DNA of 64,000 nt from Boesenbergia rotunda (GCA_024364735.1 JAGFNQ010007679.1:1-64000), one strand, 5' to 3'; numbered from the stretch's first letter, positions 11,044-23,634 are shown. Numbers and translations: made by a program. The notes: generated by a model not told the origin, from the letters alone.

Positions 11044-14000
11044 CTAATGCCAATCGCTACGGTATCCAATACCACAGGCTCTAACATGACCCTCAAACTT
11101 GCTTTGAGGTAAGGTCTTAGTTAAAGGATCCGCTAAATTCCTTTCAGTTGGAATTTTCTCAATTTGTATATCATTCCTACTTATAATCTCTCTGATCAGA
11201 TGATAGCGGCGAAGAACATGTTTGGATCGCTGATAAGACCTTGGTTCCTTTGCTTGTGTAATAGCTCCATTGTTGTCGCAGTAAACCGGCACTGCTTCAT
11301 CAATGGATGGAAACACACCAAGTTCTGAGACAAACTTCTTGATCCAGACTGCTTCCTTTGCTGCTTCCGAAGCTGCAATATATTCCACTTCCGTGGTAGA
11401 ATCCGCTACGGTGTCTTGTTTGGAACTCTTCCAACTTATTGCGCCTCCATTCAAAATAAATACGTATCCGGACTAAGATTTGGAGTCATCCTTATCTGTC
11501 TGGAAACTGGCATCTGTATACCCATGTATTACCATATCACCTTCTCCATATATTAGGAACACATCCTTAGTTCTTCTTAAGTACTTAAGGATTGTCTTGA
11601 CAGCCACCCAATGATCCATTCCTGGATCAGACTGGTATCTGCTTGTGACGCTCAGAGCATACGATACATCGGGCCTAGTACATAACATAACATACATGAT
11701 AGATCCTATCACGGATGCATAAGGAATCTTATTCATGCAAATCCTCTCGTCTTCTGTGCGCGGACACATAGACTTTGAAAGGTTGATCCCATGCCTGATG
11801 GGAAGGTAATCTTTCTTGGATTCCGACATGCTAAACCTTTTTAGCACTTGGTCTATATATGTAGACTGCGAAAGACCAAGCAATCTTTTTGATCTATCTG
11901 TATAGATTCTAATCCCAAGGATATAGGTTGCTTCTCCCAGGTCTTTTATGGAGAATGTTTTGGACAACCAAATTTTAACCGACTGTAAGACTGATATATC
12001 GTTTCCTATGAGTAATATGTCATCGACATATAATACTAGGAATACGACTGCACTCCCACTAACCTTCTTGTACACACAAGGTTCGTCAGGATTTTGTGAG
12101 AAATCAAACTCTTTGATCGTCTCATCAAAACGGATGTTCTAGCTCCTGGATGCTTGCTTCAGTCCATATATGGATCGTCGAAGCTTGCATATTTTGGTTT
12201 TATCAACCGACGTGAAACCTTCAGGTTGTATCATGTATACATCCTCAAGCAGGTTTCCATTAAGGAAAGTTGTTTTCACATCCATTTGCCATATCTCATA
12301 ATCATAATGAGCTTCTATGGCCAGGAGCATCCGAATGGATTTAAGCATAGCTACTGGCGAATAGGTTTCGTCATAATCAATTCCTTGTTTCTGACGATAT
12401 CCTTTTGCCACTAATCTAGCCTTAAAGGTAACAACATTACCTTCCATGTCGGTTTTCTTCTTGAAAAGCCACTTGCACCCTATGGGCTTAATCCCTTCAG
12501 GTGGGTTAACCAAGTCCCATACTTGATTTTCGTACATGGAATCCATTTCCGACTTTATGGCTTCAAGCCATATGTCCCTTTCTGAACTTTTCAGAACATC
12601 ATCATAACTGATAGGTTCGTCGTTCGATTCACTTATGAGAAATCCGTATCTCTCTGGAATATTGCGTGTCCTATCAGATCTACGAAGAAGTGGTGTTGTT
12701 TAAGGTTCAACCGATAGCTCATCATTTTGATTTATTGGTTGTGGGTCTAGACTAGGTGTCTCTGTAATGTCTATTGGAGTTTCTTGAACTTCTTCAAGTT
12801 CAATACTACTCCCACTGTTTTCTTATAAAAGAAATACAGCATGCCTTGAAACAAACACCTTTTGTTCCAAGGGATGATAGAATTGGTAACCCTTTGTTTC
12901 CTTAGTGTATCCAATAAATAGACATTTATCAGACTTAGCATCCAATTTGTCTGATACAGTCCGCTTCACATAAGCAGGACAACCCTATATCTTAAGGTGA
13001 GTTAAGTGAGGTTTCTTACTATTCCACGTCTCATATGGAGTAGTAGAGACTACCTTGGTCGGGACTCTGTTTAGCAAGTAAACAGTTGTCTTAAGCGCAT
13101 AGCCCCAAAAGGATTTTGGAAGAGTTGCATGATTCATCATAGATCTAACCATGTCCATCAAGGTTCGGTTACGCCTCTCAGATACACCATTATGCTGTGA
13201 TGTATACGGCGGAGTCCATTGAGACAATATCCCATTGTCCCTAAGATAATCTTGAAACTCTTGACTTAAGTATTCACCACCCCGATCGGATAGAAGTATC
13301 TTAATACTTTTGCCAAGCTGTTTCTCTACTTCATTTCTGAACTCTTTGAATTTCTCAAAAGCTTCAGATTTGTGTTTCATCAAGAACACATACCCGAATC
13401 GTAAGTGATCATCGATAAAGGTAATAAAGTAGTTATAGCCTCATTGTGCAAGAGTTGACATTGGTCCACATACATCAGTATGTATTAGACCAAGCAATTC
13501 TCCCACTGGATTACCTTTTCCGGAAAAGGGTAATTTGGCCATCTTGCCTTTTAAGCATGATTCGCATGTATCAAATGAACCGGGTTCAAATGATTCCAGA
13601 ATTCCACATCGGTGTAATTTGGTCATGCCTTTCTTACTTATATGGCCAAGACGACAATGCCACGTATAGGAGTCTATTTGATTATCTATTCGAGCACGTT
13701 TGTTGCTAACTTCGATATTGAAAATGTCACCGGATAAATCTAACGTGTAGATACCATTGCACAAAGTTCCGGTCCCATAAAGAACACCATTTAAAGTTAT
13801 GTAACAACAATCGTTACTAAAAGTTAAATGATAACCCTTTTCATTCAAGCATGAAATAGATACAATGCTCTTTATTAACGAAGGAACAAAATAACAATTA
13901 TCCAATTCTAAGACAAGTCCAATAGGGAGCTTTAGCAAATATGTTCCGATGGCAACAGCAGCAATCTTTGCTCCATTTCCAACTCGTAAATTCGCTTCTC

Positions 14001-14157
14001 CCTTGATGAGTCTTCTTCTATTCCTTAGCCCCTGTATGTCATTACATATATGTGAGCTACACCCAGTATCAAGTACCCAGGCGGTTGAGGAAATAGAGTG
14101 ACATTCAATAATGAAGATACCTGAAGAGGATGGGGCATCGGATGCCTTCTTCTTCAA
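11044..14157 (-). pseudogene. copia pol: protease, integrase, RT, RNase H (stop-interrupted)
   Basis: Blocks at 13441-14157, 12985-13389, 12139-12546, 11473-12075 and 11044-11454 share one reading frame. In order they encode the protease (WVLDTGCSSHI), the GAG-pre-integrase zinc motif (WHCRLGHI), the integrase core (SDRGGEYLS, then SERRNRT), reverse transcriptase (GCKWLFKKK to VLYVDDILLIGND) and RNase H (STTEVEYIAASEAAKEAVW, CDNNGA). In-frame stops separate the blocks near 13441, 12982, 12136 and 11470. At 12982 and 12136 a tryptophan codon is a TAG, at 11470 a glutamine codon is a TAG, and at 13441 a glycine codon is a TGA. The linker between integrase and RT (about 12550-12980) holds further stops and a short deletion relative to the copy at 58134. 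The protein is dead as encoded. Confidence 0.9.
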
Positions 14158-14931
14158 GGACTCAAGATAAACCTTGCAGTTTCTTCGCTAGTGACCCTCC
14201 TTGCCACAGTGATGGCAAGTGCCTTTTGGGGTCTTTTCAGTCTTTTTGGCCTTTTTCTTCTTTCCCTTATTCTGTTCTTTGGCCTTCCTCTTAGAGCCTT
14301 TCTTTGAGGAACCAACTAACAGTACCGTCTTCTGATCCTACTTCACAGAAGGCTCTATAGTCTTCAGCAGGTTGAGCAACTCAGGAATGGTAGTCTCCAG
14401 ATTGTTCATCCGATAGTTCATCACAAATTGTGAATAACTTTTGGGCAAACAATGCAGAATTAAGTCAATAGTTAGTTCATGATCCATTGCAAATCCGAGT
14501 GTGCTTAGTCGCTCAATGTACCCCAACATCTTCAACACAAACTGTGAGACAGAAGTGCCTTCTTGCATCTTAGAGGTGAAGAGGAGTATGGAGACCTCAA
14601 ACCTTTCGGATCTCGCCTGCTCGTCAAATAGCTCATGAAGATGGAAGATGATGGTATAAGCATCCATATGCTCATGCTGCTTTTGTAGCTCAGGTACCAT
14701 AGCGGCTAGCATGATGCAACTCGCAAGATCAGAATCGGTCACATGTTTCTGATAAGCCACTAACTGGTCTGGAGTTGCATTTTCGGGAGGACGGTTGGGA
14801 AGTTGATCTTCAAGGACATAAGCAAGCTTTTCTACCTTGAGGACTATCCTCAGGTTTCGAAGCCAGTCCATGAAGTTTGGCCCAGTCAACTTATTGGTGT
14901 CCAAAATGGAACGCAAATTCAGAGAAGACAT
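14158..14931 (-). pseudogene. copia gag (nucleocapsid), two nonsense codons
   Basis: The start codon is the ATG at 14931 (MSSLNLRSILDTNKLTG), matching the start in the plus-strand copy at 61850; an ATG two codons upstream is also in frame. Residues 1-198 carry the copia gag_2 / UBN2-type domain (NFMDWLRNLRIVLK). An in-frame TAG at 14338 cuts the protein where the sister copy has a proline codon. Beyond it the lysine-rich linker and a CCHC knuckle (CHHCGKEGH...RRNC) remain readable, but TGG has become TAG inside the knuckle. Gag would form the virus-like particle and bind element RNA. It continues in the same frame into protease. Confidence 0.88.
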
Positions 14932-16674
14932 GATCAAGTGATTATCCTAGAAATACAAATTGAGCTTATGTGAGAAGAATGATAAAGAATGCATGAACAT
15001 ACATTAATTAAATCCTATTTAATTTTTGAATTGAATAACCCTTTTTATCAATTCGGGAGATCGTAGGAACATCTCCTAATAGGTTGATATCCAACCATAA
15101 ATAAGAACAACCATGGCTGTGGCCATCAAGTTATTCTTAGCTATGAAGGTAGGTAATTATACCGATTACATATCACATATATGTAACTATCACTTTATGC
15201 TATCAACTAATTGAATGTTTGCATAAATCATTGGGTTGTTAACTCATTAACAAGTATGCAACAATATACATAGCACCCAACTGCACCTCTCTTTACATTG
15301 ACCTTGGCTGTGGCACAACAAATCAATGCTCCAAGCTTAAGGCTGACCCATTAATCAAGAAATAGTTTTAATATAGTTGGAGCTCATTCAACCGTTTAGT
15401 CAGGCTTGGATGTGTCCAACAATCAAAACTAAGGATTGACCTCTGACTCCAACTATATTAATCATAAACTAATTCCATGGTTTGAACATGTTGAGGTTCA
15501 AGCCGGGCATGGATGTGTCCATCAACCCAAACGAGAAACAAAACTCCGGTTCTGACCATATTAATGGAAGGTGTTGGCCTTAATATTTTGTAAGGGGTTT
15601 TGGGTCTCATCCTTTTCTTTCTAAGCACATTCATGACATATAATTATGTCATGTACTAACGATTTACTTAATAAAGTATGTATGTGACTTAATTTATCAA
15701 GTCTCATTAATTGAATTAGGAACCGGATTTCCTAATTCTAATTTCATACTTTATTTAAGGAATTGTTTTGGGAAACAATTTCCTAAATTGTCATAATCAA
15801 TTTCGGAAATAATATGTTTAAGACATTGATTTCTCTAAATCAAATCTTATTAAATTAAGAGACAGATTCCCTTAATTCAACCACATATTATTTTCATGAA
15901 AATCTTATTTAAGGAAATAAACTCTATAGGAAACAATTTTCCTAATTAATTTTGGAGACAATAATATGTAAGAAATCAAATAAGGAAATTATCGTTTGAG
16001 AAAAAAATTTCCAAGATTTGATCACATATTTTATTTATGGACTAATTAATTACAACAAATTATTTTCTTTGGGTGGCTCCCCGAGGCTCAGATACCCAAA
16101 GAAAAGAAATTTGTCGTAAATCTAATTTGGCCCGCTCCCCGAGGCGTAGCCAAATTAAACTTGACAATTCTTATATAAAATAGGAAATTAAATTACAACA
16201 ACTAAATTTAATTTGGGTAGCTCCCCGAGGCACTCCCCAAAGTAAAGAATTTTGTTAATAATTTAAAACCAATTCAAATTTAATTGTCAATTAATGATCT
16301 ATAAATTTGTCTAGACTTTCTTGAAAGAAAGTGCCCAAAATTGCGAGCTTTCCATAATAGGTTTTCAGAATAATTGTAAGTTTCTGATACAAAGAAAACT
16401 TACATATTTCCAAAATTAGAAAATTTCCAAAATAGGAAATTTCCAAAATTGAAAAGTTTCCAAAAATGGGAAGTCTTCACAATTATCATAGAATTTTAGA
16501 AACTAAGATATTTCAAAAGTTCGCAAAATTTCATGAGGATTTCCAAACTTTGAAATTCCTAAATCTAAAATTTATCATAATTGGAAAGTTTCCATAATTG
16601 GAAAATTTTCCAAAATTGAGATCATGACAAAGTTTTCCGCAAAACAATTATATGATTATGTCGAACACTAACCG
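14932..16674 (-). other. untranslated RNA leader of the copia element
   Basis: This 1.7 kb region between primer site and gag start has no supported open frame. It is AT-rich, with many short GGAAATTTTCCA-like inverted words (16370-16620) and three hairpins with a shared loop at 16063-16241. The sister element has a similar leader at 60430-61849. Confidence 0.75.
16063..16241 (-). repeat. three leader hairpins sharing one loop sequence
   Basis: Hairpins at 16063-16105 (12-bp stem), 16123-16157 (9-bp stem) and 16212-16241 (6-bp stem) each present GCCTCGGGGAGC (element sense) near the loop. The stems have different sequences but each pairs with its own partner. Inside the loop, CUC-GGG-GAG can itself fold. 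Three equivalents occur in the plus-strand sister copy at 60864-61036. A role in RNA packaging or dimerisation is inferred from position only. Confidence 0.75.
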
Positions 16675-16686
16675 GCTCTGATACCA
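16675..16686 (-). other. primer binding site, initiator Met tRNA
   Basis: On the minus strand TGGTATCAGAGC lies one base after the 5' LTR end. It is complementary to the 3' end of plant initiator methionine tRNA, the usual primer for copia reverse transcription. Confidence 0.95.
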
Positions 16687-16687
16687 C

Positions 16688-18913
16688 TGTTGGGACCGGG
16701 TGCATGTTGACATGGATGCGGATTCGTAATTTTAAATTTTATTACGTGCAGCGGAAGATTTAGCATAAATAATTTTCCAAATTATTTAACCACACATCTA
16801 AGCATGCAACCTTATATTGTGTAGACATGATCATATATTAAAATTTTGCAGAAAGTAAACTAATTTACTTAGTACCTCGCGTAACTCGAAGGAAGGGACG
16901 AGATCCAACCGTAATCGTCCCTTGGAAGCTCCACCTCTATTCGCGACCACGCCGAGTTTTCTTCGGGATGACTTCGCAAAGCCACGAGTTTCATGCCTAC
17001 AAGAACTACTAGATTCTCCAAAGGCACGACAAGAATACCAAGAGAGAGATGGAAAGACTAACCACCAAACGAAGAACGGAATCAAGATTCCGGGAGGAAG
17101 GAAGGAGTTGCGTCCGCTTCTTCTTCTTCTTCGGCAGCTGCTTGGTGGTGGCTGAAGCTCACGGCAAAAGGGGTTCCCCCTTTTAGGGCCGGCGGCACTA
17201 GAGGAGGGAGAGGGAGAGAAGGAGAGAGAGAGAGGGCTTGTTTCCTTGATCTCTTAGATTAATTTCCAAGCCTTGCTTCGTTCCTTTATATAGTAGCCTC
17301 TCAATCGCCAAGTCTCTTTTTTATGGAATAAATTTTCATAAGAAATTTATCATATAAATTTTTCTATGAATTATTCCATCATGCCAAGTTTTTATCATAA
17401 TTTAATTTATAATAAACACAACCATGTCTCTCTTTTTATTATGGAATAAATTTTCACAAGAAATTTATTATATAAATTTTTCTTATCATGAAAAAATCAA
17501 TTCATAATTGATTTTATAAAATAAAATAAACTATTCAAAGTTTATTTTAATTTCCATGAAAATAATAAAACAAACTTCGGTTTATAAAAATTTATATATA
17601 TTATCCATAATTTTATAAAACAAACCACGCTCGGTTTATTTTATAATTTGAACCAAACAATTTGGTTCTCCCCTTTTAATGTGGCCGGCCAAACAAAGAG
17701 GGTGGGGACCCTCTTTGGCCGGCCAAACCCAAGCCTATATACCATACGAATTAAACTCATTTAATTCGTCCAATAAGTCTTCAAAAGACTTAGCCATTTT
17801 ATGCTTCCGATGCGTCTCTGAAAAATTCAGATTCGACTTATCTCTCTTGATCGGGAAATCCAATTTTCAACTCATTTTCAATCCCTCGGATTACTCATAG
17901 TGCGTGTGACTAAATAGGCTTTCGATTTATGTTGGCTGTCTATAATTAACCAATTATAGAACGATCATGAGTGGCACCTAGTAGTACATCATGATCCCCA
18001 ATTAATCGAAAGATCAACGGTTGACCTCAGAAATAATTCTGAAACCTTTCAGCAGCTATAATGAATCGTGCCCCATTTCCTTCACCATCTTATACCCACT
18101 TGGTTCAGGACACGGTCTATGTGTGTCAGTCCCCACTAGGCTGACTACGTCACACCTAGCCTAAGTAGTGTCTTTCTCGTCCAACGGATTCTAATTACTC
18201 TCATGTTTCTGAGAGATTCATACTCTGAACATGTGATGCTCTGGCCAGAGGCTTCGAGTAACAATCCGACAATAGGCCTTGGGTATACATCTCCTCGCAA
18301 GGAGTGGTGAATCCTTTGTAGGCTGTTCAAACATCTTCGGGCACTTCGGCTTATACCCAACCATCCTGGGTCCACACTTCCTTAGAGATGCTTGCTTAAG
18401 ATGTCAAAGTATAAGTCTCCATGACCAAGATGACTTGAACACCGCAAGTCAAAGGAACATCGCACTTAAGCTGCAGTAAGAACTTCATTGACATATCTAT
18501 ATGTAGATTACCATATGAAGTTTTACAGCCAGTCACTCCAATGAACTAGTTCCCTTAACTAGCATTCATGTTTATCTCCGGACATCCCAATGTCACCAGC
18601 CAGTGAGAATCAGCTGATTAGAGAATAACCCATGTTAGTCTCAACAGAGTTGATAGTGTCCGTATTTATCAATTCATCGACTAGGGACAATTTTAATACT
18701 TCACAATTGCACATGTAGAGATAATCACTAGTTGTGAATTCATCACAAATTCTCTCATGCTGTGAATTGTATTACGGACATTCAGTAAATGAGTTTAAGA
18801 TCTCAATCAAATACACAAGCATGTATACTCAAATATTGAATATTCATTTATTAAAATAAATGATTACATTCATAAGGCAATTGTCTTAGGACACTTCTCT
18901 CACAATACTAACA
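16688..18913 (-). repeat. 5' LTR of the copia element (2,226 bp)
   Basis: Its ends match those of 8807-11029, and it lies against the primer site, so it is the promoter-bearing LTR. The TATA box is TATATAAAG on the minus strand (17284-17292). By eye it differs from the 3' LTR at scattered single bases, which suggests an insertion that is not very recent. Confidence 0.9.
17284..17292 (-). promoter_or_regulatory. TATA box of the minus-strand copia element
   Basis: TATATAAAG on the minus strand is conserved at the same place in the 3' LTR (9414-9422) and in the sister LTR at 59755-59763. A CT-rich transcribed leader follows, as expected downstream of a TATA box. Confidence 0.65.
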
Positions 18914-20256
18914 GTCCCAAGGGCTGGATGGTCTCCGAGTGACACGAGCGGCTGAGGTGGTGACGACCTGGCTCTGACCTGCAAGACAGTGACCGTTAGC
19001 AAACCCGCCGGGGAGTTTCCCCGGCAAGGCACTCCGACGGTCAAGTCAGTATCTGCAAGAAATATAGTCGAGCAAATGAAAATATGGTACAAGAGAGAGC
19101 TCACGCGTATACCTGCGGAATGAGGAGTGGAGGGCTTATATAGCCGGGGGAGCTGACAACCACTGTCTATGTAGACGAAACAGTGGTGTGGTACTTGTCA
19201 ACTCGTATGAGAGCACCTGAAAGTACCGCGTCATGGCGTGGGGTGCTTGGGTAGTACGACGGTACTGAATCGGCAGGATAACCGCAAGGGGTGTCATAAA
19301 TGTGCAAGGCACATAGCACCTCGACATCAAGATCGTACCCCGGATGTAATGACATAGGGCGGCGTAGGGACGATCTAGTCCTTAGCCCGAGAGCCGATCG
19401 GTGGGTCCGAGTGTCGAGGACCGGGTCGGGTAATGGCCAGGGAGCGTGGGCTGCCAAGCGTCCGACTAGGAGAGTTGAGGCACGGGGTACGCCCTGAGTC
19501 AGGGGTATGTCGGGCTATGTTTGTCTAGCCTGTCGCGGTTCTGTGGGTTATCAGATCCATGGGATGCTGAGGGAGCATGGGCCGCCACGCGTCCGACTGG
19601 AGTGTCCAACCCAGATTCAGATCGGGGTATGACTTTAGTCGACCAAGTTAGGAGACGCTCGGGATCGACCTGACTGACCCTGCCCGAGGTCGGCCAGCTA
19701 GCGCATCGAGGGTTTCTTGGCTAAAGGACCCCCCTAGTGAGGTCTTCGTTAGCCCTTCTAGGGGACCTCCGTGGCGCTAGGCTGGCTGGCTGAGAGGGCC
19801 GAGCTACCCGTAAGCAAGGCCGGGATCATAAGCGTCCCCCTCGAGTCTAGTCGAAGGAGGTGTCGAGTCTGACTGACTGGCCTGCCATCTATTGAAGCGA
19901 GCCTGGCCCACCTGAATGGCCTGACCTCTTCTTGCCGACCTTGGGGGTTGTCGGTGGTCATGTATCCCGCTCGGTCGAGCCTGTCACATCACCCGTCTCT
20001 TCGATTCTGGCTCCCTGGGATGTCCGAGCAGCTTCGAATCTTGTGCATTTATTATCGCATTTAATCGCTACCACACGTGTCTCCTCATCAATGCTTCCCG
20101 AGCAACGAGGTGGCCGCCGTCTGCTTGGGCAAATGATGAGTGCGCACGTGGGCCACTTTGCCACAGGGACCTTTCTGGGCCCAATCGGACGGCTCATGTC
20201 CCTTACCACCTATTCTCCGGCCTGCCATCGGACGGTCGGCATTGCTCTCGGGGTCC
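18914..20256. other. non-coding spacer with LTR-like and satellite-like words
   Basis: No supported gene. The first 250 bp, read on the minus strand, resemble a plant gypsy LTR leader: CTATATAAGC near 19135-19145, then a segment with a short GCCGGGG / CCCCGGC inverted repeat (about 19010-19025). Two degenerate pieces of the 112-bp satellite monomer occur at 19434-19470 and 19559-19603. The remainder is GC-rich and unassigned. Confidence 0.5.
19434..19603. repeat. two diverged satellite-monomer fragments
   Basis: Both segments carry the monomer core GGGAGCGTGGGC / GCCACGCGTCCGACTGG with a few changes (CCAAGCG in the first). Their cores lie 131 bp apart, so they are not in regular tandem phase. 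They lie upstream of the first transposon pseudogene. Confidence 0.7.
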
Positions 20257-20264
20257 TATAAATA
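20257..20264 (+). promoter_or_regulatory. TATA box upstream of transposon pseudogene A
   Basis: TATAAATA lies 158 bp before the ATG at 20422, with CT-rich sequence between, matching a plant core promoter and 5' leader. A similar box stands before pseudogene B at 23635. Confidence 0.55.
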
Positions 20265-20421
20265 GGAACTTACCTGGTGGTTTTTACCCTTGCTCTTTTA
20301 CTCCCGACATTGAAACGTTGTTCCTCCATCTTCTGCTAGGGTTCCAGCAAGGCATCCTGCTCCGTTCATCTTCTCCGACGACCTTTCCCCTGGTTAGTCT
20401 TCCTTCTCTTGCTTGCTTCTA

Positions 20422-22584
20422 ATGGCTTCTTCACCTCTTCCCTTGGCCCCCTGGTATGTCGCTATGGTGTCCGTGCTCGATCACCACGACCTGGAGGTGA
20501 TCCGAGCGACCTATCATATTCCCCCTGACCATCATCTCCAATTGCCCTCATCGTCCGACCGACCTCCCAAACCTCCATCGCACTATATTACCATTTCCCG
20601 GGACCATCTGTAGGCTGGGTTGCATTCCCGATCCATCCCTTCATCATCGCCGTCTGTCGTTACTTCCGCATCAATTTATCTCAATTAGCCCCAAACGCCA
20701 TCCGTCTCCCCTGCGGGTCAGTCATCATCTTTTCTTTTTATCAGATTCCCCTTCGCCCCGACATCTTTTATTACTTCTTTTGCCCAAAAAGACAAGAGCT
20801 GCGTGATTTCTTCTTCCAGGCCTGATTTGGCACTTCTTTCCTATCGAAACTTCCAACCTCTAACAAGGGTTGGAAGGAACGATATTTCTATATTCGCCCT
20901 GTCCCAAACCCGACCTGGCCGGTCCGCTTTTTGGTGAATTTTCCTTCTCCCCCACCTCTGCACAAGGACTTCCGATCTTCTCCCCAGTATCAATCCGCCT
21001 TATCCAAGATCAGGGGTCGGCATTTCCATGGGGGGCATCTGCTGTGCGAGGACATCCTGTCCGTGTTCGGGCTCAGCCCGGCGCCGCTTCGTCAGCCTTC
21101 TACATTCGGTAAGCTCCCTATCTCCTTCTTTTCCCTTTCATGGATCACTGACCATTGCTTATTTCAGTCGACATGATGAATTCGGCGGCTCCAGAGGAGG
21201 GCTTCGGCATACCTACCACCGAGCTAGAGGCTCGTTTGGCTGAGCAGCTCGCTGAGTAGGAGGCGAGTCCCCCGATTGCTGGGCGGCGCGCCCTGCTTCT
21301 CCCGCGCCCGCACTTGCTAGGGAGGAGATCTCCTGGTCAGGCTTGGAGGACGATAAACCCGTCGTTCTTCGCCGAAAACGAGCACGTCGAGATGGGCCCT
21401 CACCCTCACCGATCAATCCAGCAGAGGCCTCTTCTAGCCGACCCAGCGGCGGGCGAGAGGGCAAGGAGCCCGCAGTCGGGGCTCCTACTTCGCCGTCTCC
21501 TACACCTCGGGCACTCTCGGAGGATTCGGTCATTCCACAGTCAAGGAGTCCATCCCCTACCCGGTCGGGGGAGCCTACCGAGGAGCATCTGATGCATCTA
21601 CTGCCGCCTTCATTGTCCGATCGGTCCATGAGCATGAGGGTGCCGAGCAGCATGACCGATATACGGACGCAGGCCGTCCAACTGTACGACACGATAGCGG
21701 TCCACTTTCTGTACGATCTGCGAGAGAGCAACTTCCGTGGCCCGAGCGTCCGAGCTGACAACTTCATGGCGATAGCCACCCAAGTATACCAACGCTGTCT
21801 CTAATTTTGTCTTACACTTTCTTTAGCTAAGGCGCTAACAAGTCCTTTCTCATGCCTTGTAATTTTGGTCCACGAGTTATAGCATGTGCATGTCCATGCT
21901 GGGTCATGCCAAGGCTTGATTCCAAGCCGAGCGACGAGTGGAGTATCTGAAGGACCAACTTCAGCACACCCAGCTAGCTTCTGGTGACGCCTCTCTGAAC
22001 AACTTGAGGGCTGAAGTGATCAGCCTTCAGGACCTGCAGGACCAGGCAAAGGATCAACTAGAGACCTCCCAGACATAGATCGTCTCGGCCGATGCGGCGG
22101 TGGCTCAAGCACAACACTGGGCTACCCAGGATGAGCACACGGAACGCCGTGCTTGGAGGATCAAGGACTGGCTACAAGAGGATCTCCAGAAGACTCAGGC
22201 CGTGCTCCAGGAGGCGAATCAGGTTGTCGAGCCTTTACGTGCACAGCTGGTGGCCAAGGAGCAAGAGGTTGGCTCGCTGACGAATCAGTTGAGCACCCAG
22301 GCCGAGGAGCTAAATCGATTGCGCGAGCGGCAGGCAACCTGGGAGCATATAAGTCGGAGGAAGTGACTCGGTGGGACGCTCAGTGGGTGGAATATGTCAA
22401 CTCAACAGAGTTTTCTCAACAAGTGTCCGAGGATCTTCGAGCCATGCTGAAGCACCAACAATCTAACATCCTTGAGCAGCTCAAGTGGGGTGGGCACAAT
22501 GCCCTCGACCTGCCCGCTTCCTCCATCAAGATGTTGGGCATGTCTGTGGGCATGCCTGAGGAGGTCTACCGACCCTTCAAGTAG
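20422..22584 (+). pseudogene. putative gypsy-type transposon gene A, intron-bearing, degraded
   Basis: Translation in pieces from the ATG at 20422 gives a protein resembling the plant 'putative gypsy type transposon' family (Transposase_28-like, from memory): an N-terminal region with HPFIIAVCRYFRINLSQLAPN-type wording, a middle motif (NKGWKERYFYIRPVPN), then HLLCEDILSVFGLSP. A probable intron with GT...AG ends lies at 21109-21167. After it come a serine/proline-rich stretch, a conserved block (VQLYDTIAVHFLYDLRESNFRGPSVRADNF, near 21680-21770) and a long Glu/Gln-rich coiled coil (about 21940-22370), ending with a tail whose stop is at 22582-22584. In-frame stops (for example 20611) and frame changes break it. 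Its cellular role is unknown; such genes usually belong to non-autonomous gypsy elements. Confidence 0.6.
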
Positions 22585-22967
22585 GGGTCAGGTTTTTGAT
22601 TTTTTTTCTTTTCTTTGTCATTCTATAGAGGCAAGCCTCTAGTTTTGTAACGCGTTTTTCTTCAATGCAAATTTCCTTTTGCGCACCTTCTTCTGACTGT
22701 CTCTGCCAAGAATTCCCGAATCGGGCGATTGTTAATGAGAGCGAGTCAAGTGTGAGGATAATCGGCCTATTCGGTTTCACGAGTGCCTGATGGAGGCATT
22801 GGAGCACAATAGTCTCTAAGTGTCGATCACTCGGGTGAGAGCGCGGTCAAGCGACTTAGCCTTATGAGTGGCCAGGCGAGACCCTAGAGCGCGATAATTC
22901 CCAAGCGTAGGCCACTCTGGGCCTTGTCCCTTGATGCCCCACGCTAAGGCGAGGGGTGGGCTACTCG
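22585..22967. other. 3' flank of pseudogene A, no gene
   Basis: A T-rich stretch with TTTTGTAACGCG and TTCAATGCAAATTT words looks like a 3' untranslated region, followed by GC-rich unique sequence with TCACTCGGGTGAGAGC. That wording recurs after pseudogene B (about 25277-25320), which supports the two being copies of one unit. Confidence 0.5.
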
Positions 22968-23289
22968 ATCGGTCCGCACTTAGGGAACGCGGGCTATCAG
23001 CGTTTGACTGGAAGCCCAACCAATGAGTTCGTGGGAGCATACCCCCTTACGACTCGCGTGGGCGAGGGTCTGGGACGCTCGGCCGATCAAACCCGGGGGG
23101 CATGGGTCGCCACGCGCCTGACTGGGAGCTGAGCCGAGGGGTTCGTGGGAGCATGCCCACTTATAACTCGCATGGGCGAGAGTCTGGGATGCTCGGCCGA
23201 TCAGACCCAGGGAGCGTGGGTTGCCACGCGTCCGACTGGGAGCTGAGCCGAGGGGTTTGTGGGAGCGTGCCTATCTAACATTCACCAGG
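22968..23289 (+). repeat. 114-bp tandem repeat, likely progenitor of the satellite
   Basis: The word CGTGGGAGC (TGTGGGAGC in the last copy) starts at 23030, 23144 and 23258, so the period is 114 bp. Two full units and flanking partial units are present. Along the unit the order of words (GTGGGAGCAT, CTTATAACTCGC, GGGCGAGAGTCTGG, GGGAGCGTGGG, GCCACGCGTCCGACTGGGAG) is the same as in the 112-bp satellite. Units here end GAGCCGAGGGGTT rather than GAGCCGAGGGT, which accounts for the two extra bases. Confidence 0.88.
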
Positions 23290-23634
23290 GGTCGGGATTG
23301 GGCCAACCCTTTCCGCCCTGACCGCCTGGTCGGTGGGTCAAATGCCTTGTTGACTGTCCCATCCGTCCTATCCGTGATACGAGCCGCTTCGTATCCTTCT
23401 TCATGATGACTGCATTAATTGGCTAGGACACGCGTCACTCGATGAGCGATTTCTCGGGCATCGAAGTTACAGTCGCCGGTTACCAACGCCTCGGGCGGTG
23501 AAACGTCTGCCACCGGGAATGTGTGCGTCCCATCGAGCTTCGAGTTTTCCCGTGGATCTAATTGAAGGGCCCTGATTCAATCCTACTTTTCCCCGCGGCT
23601 CTCCTCGAATAGCTAGGATTGGCTGCTACCCCCC
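23290..23634. other. spacer before pseudogene B, no gene
   Basis: GC-rich unique sequence with no supported open frame. Its end leads into the TATA box of pseudogene B. It is comparable in composition to the spacer before pseudogene A. Confidence 0.4.

Larger units (their letters stand above)
8807..18913 (-). mobile_element. full-length Ty1/copia retrotransposon (10.1 kb)
   Basis: Two closely similar 2.2 kb LTRs (8807-11029 and 16688-18913) flank a minus-strand internal region with primer site, gag, protease, integrase, reverse transcriptase, RNase H and polypurine tract in copia order. Both LTRs read TGTTGGGACC...CTAACA on the plus strand. The flanks GTCCT (8802-8806) and GTCCC (18914-18918) differ at one base and are probably a mutated target duplication. 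All coding blocks are in one frame but stop codons interrupt them, so the element is inactive. The same family gives the solo LTR at 30705 and the element at 58134. Confidence 0.92.

Noticed and set aside
19135..19145. Minus-strand promoter (CTATATAAGC)
   Set aside because: A lone TATA-like word in LTR-like sequence with no supported downstream gene is too weak to list as a promoter.
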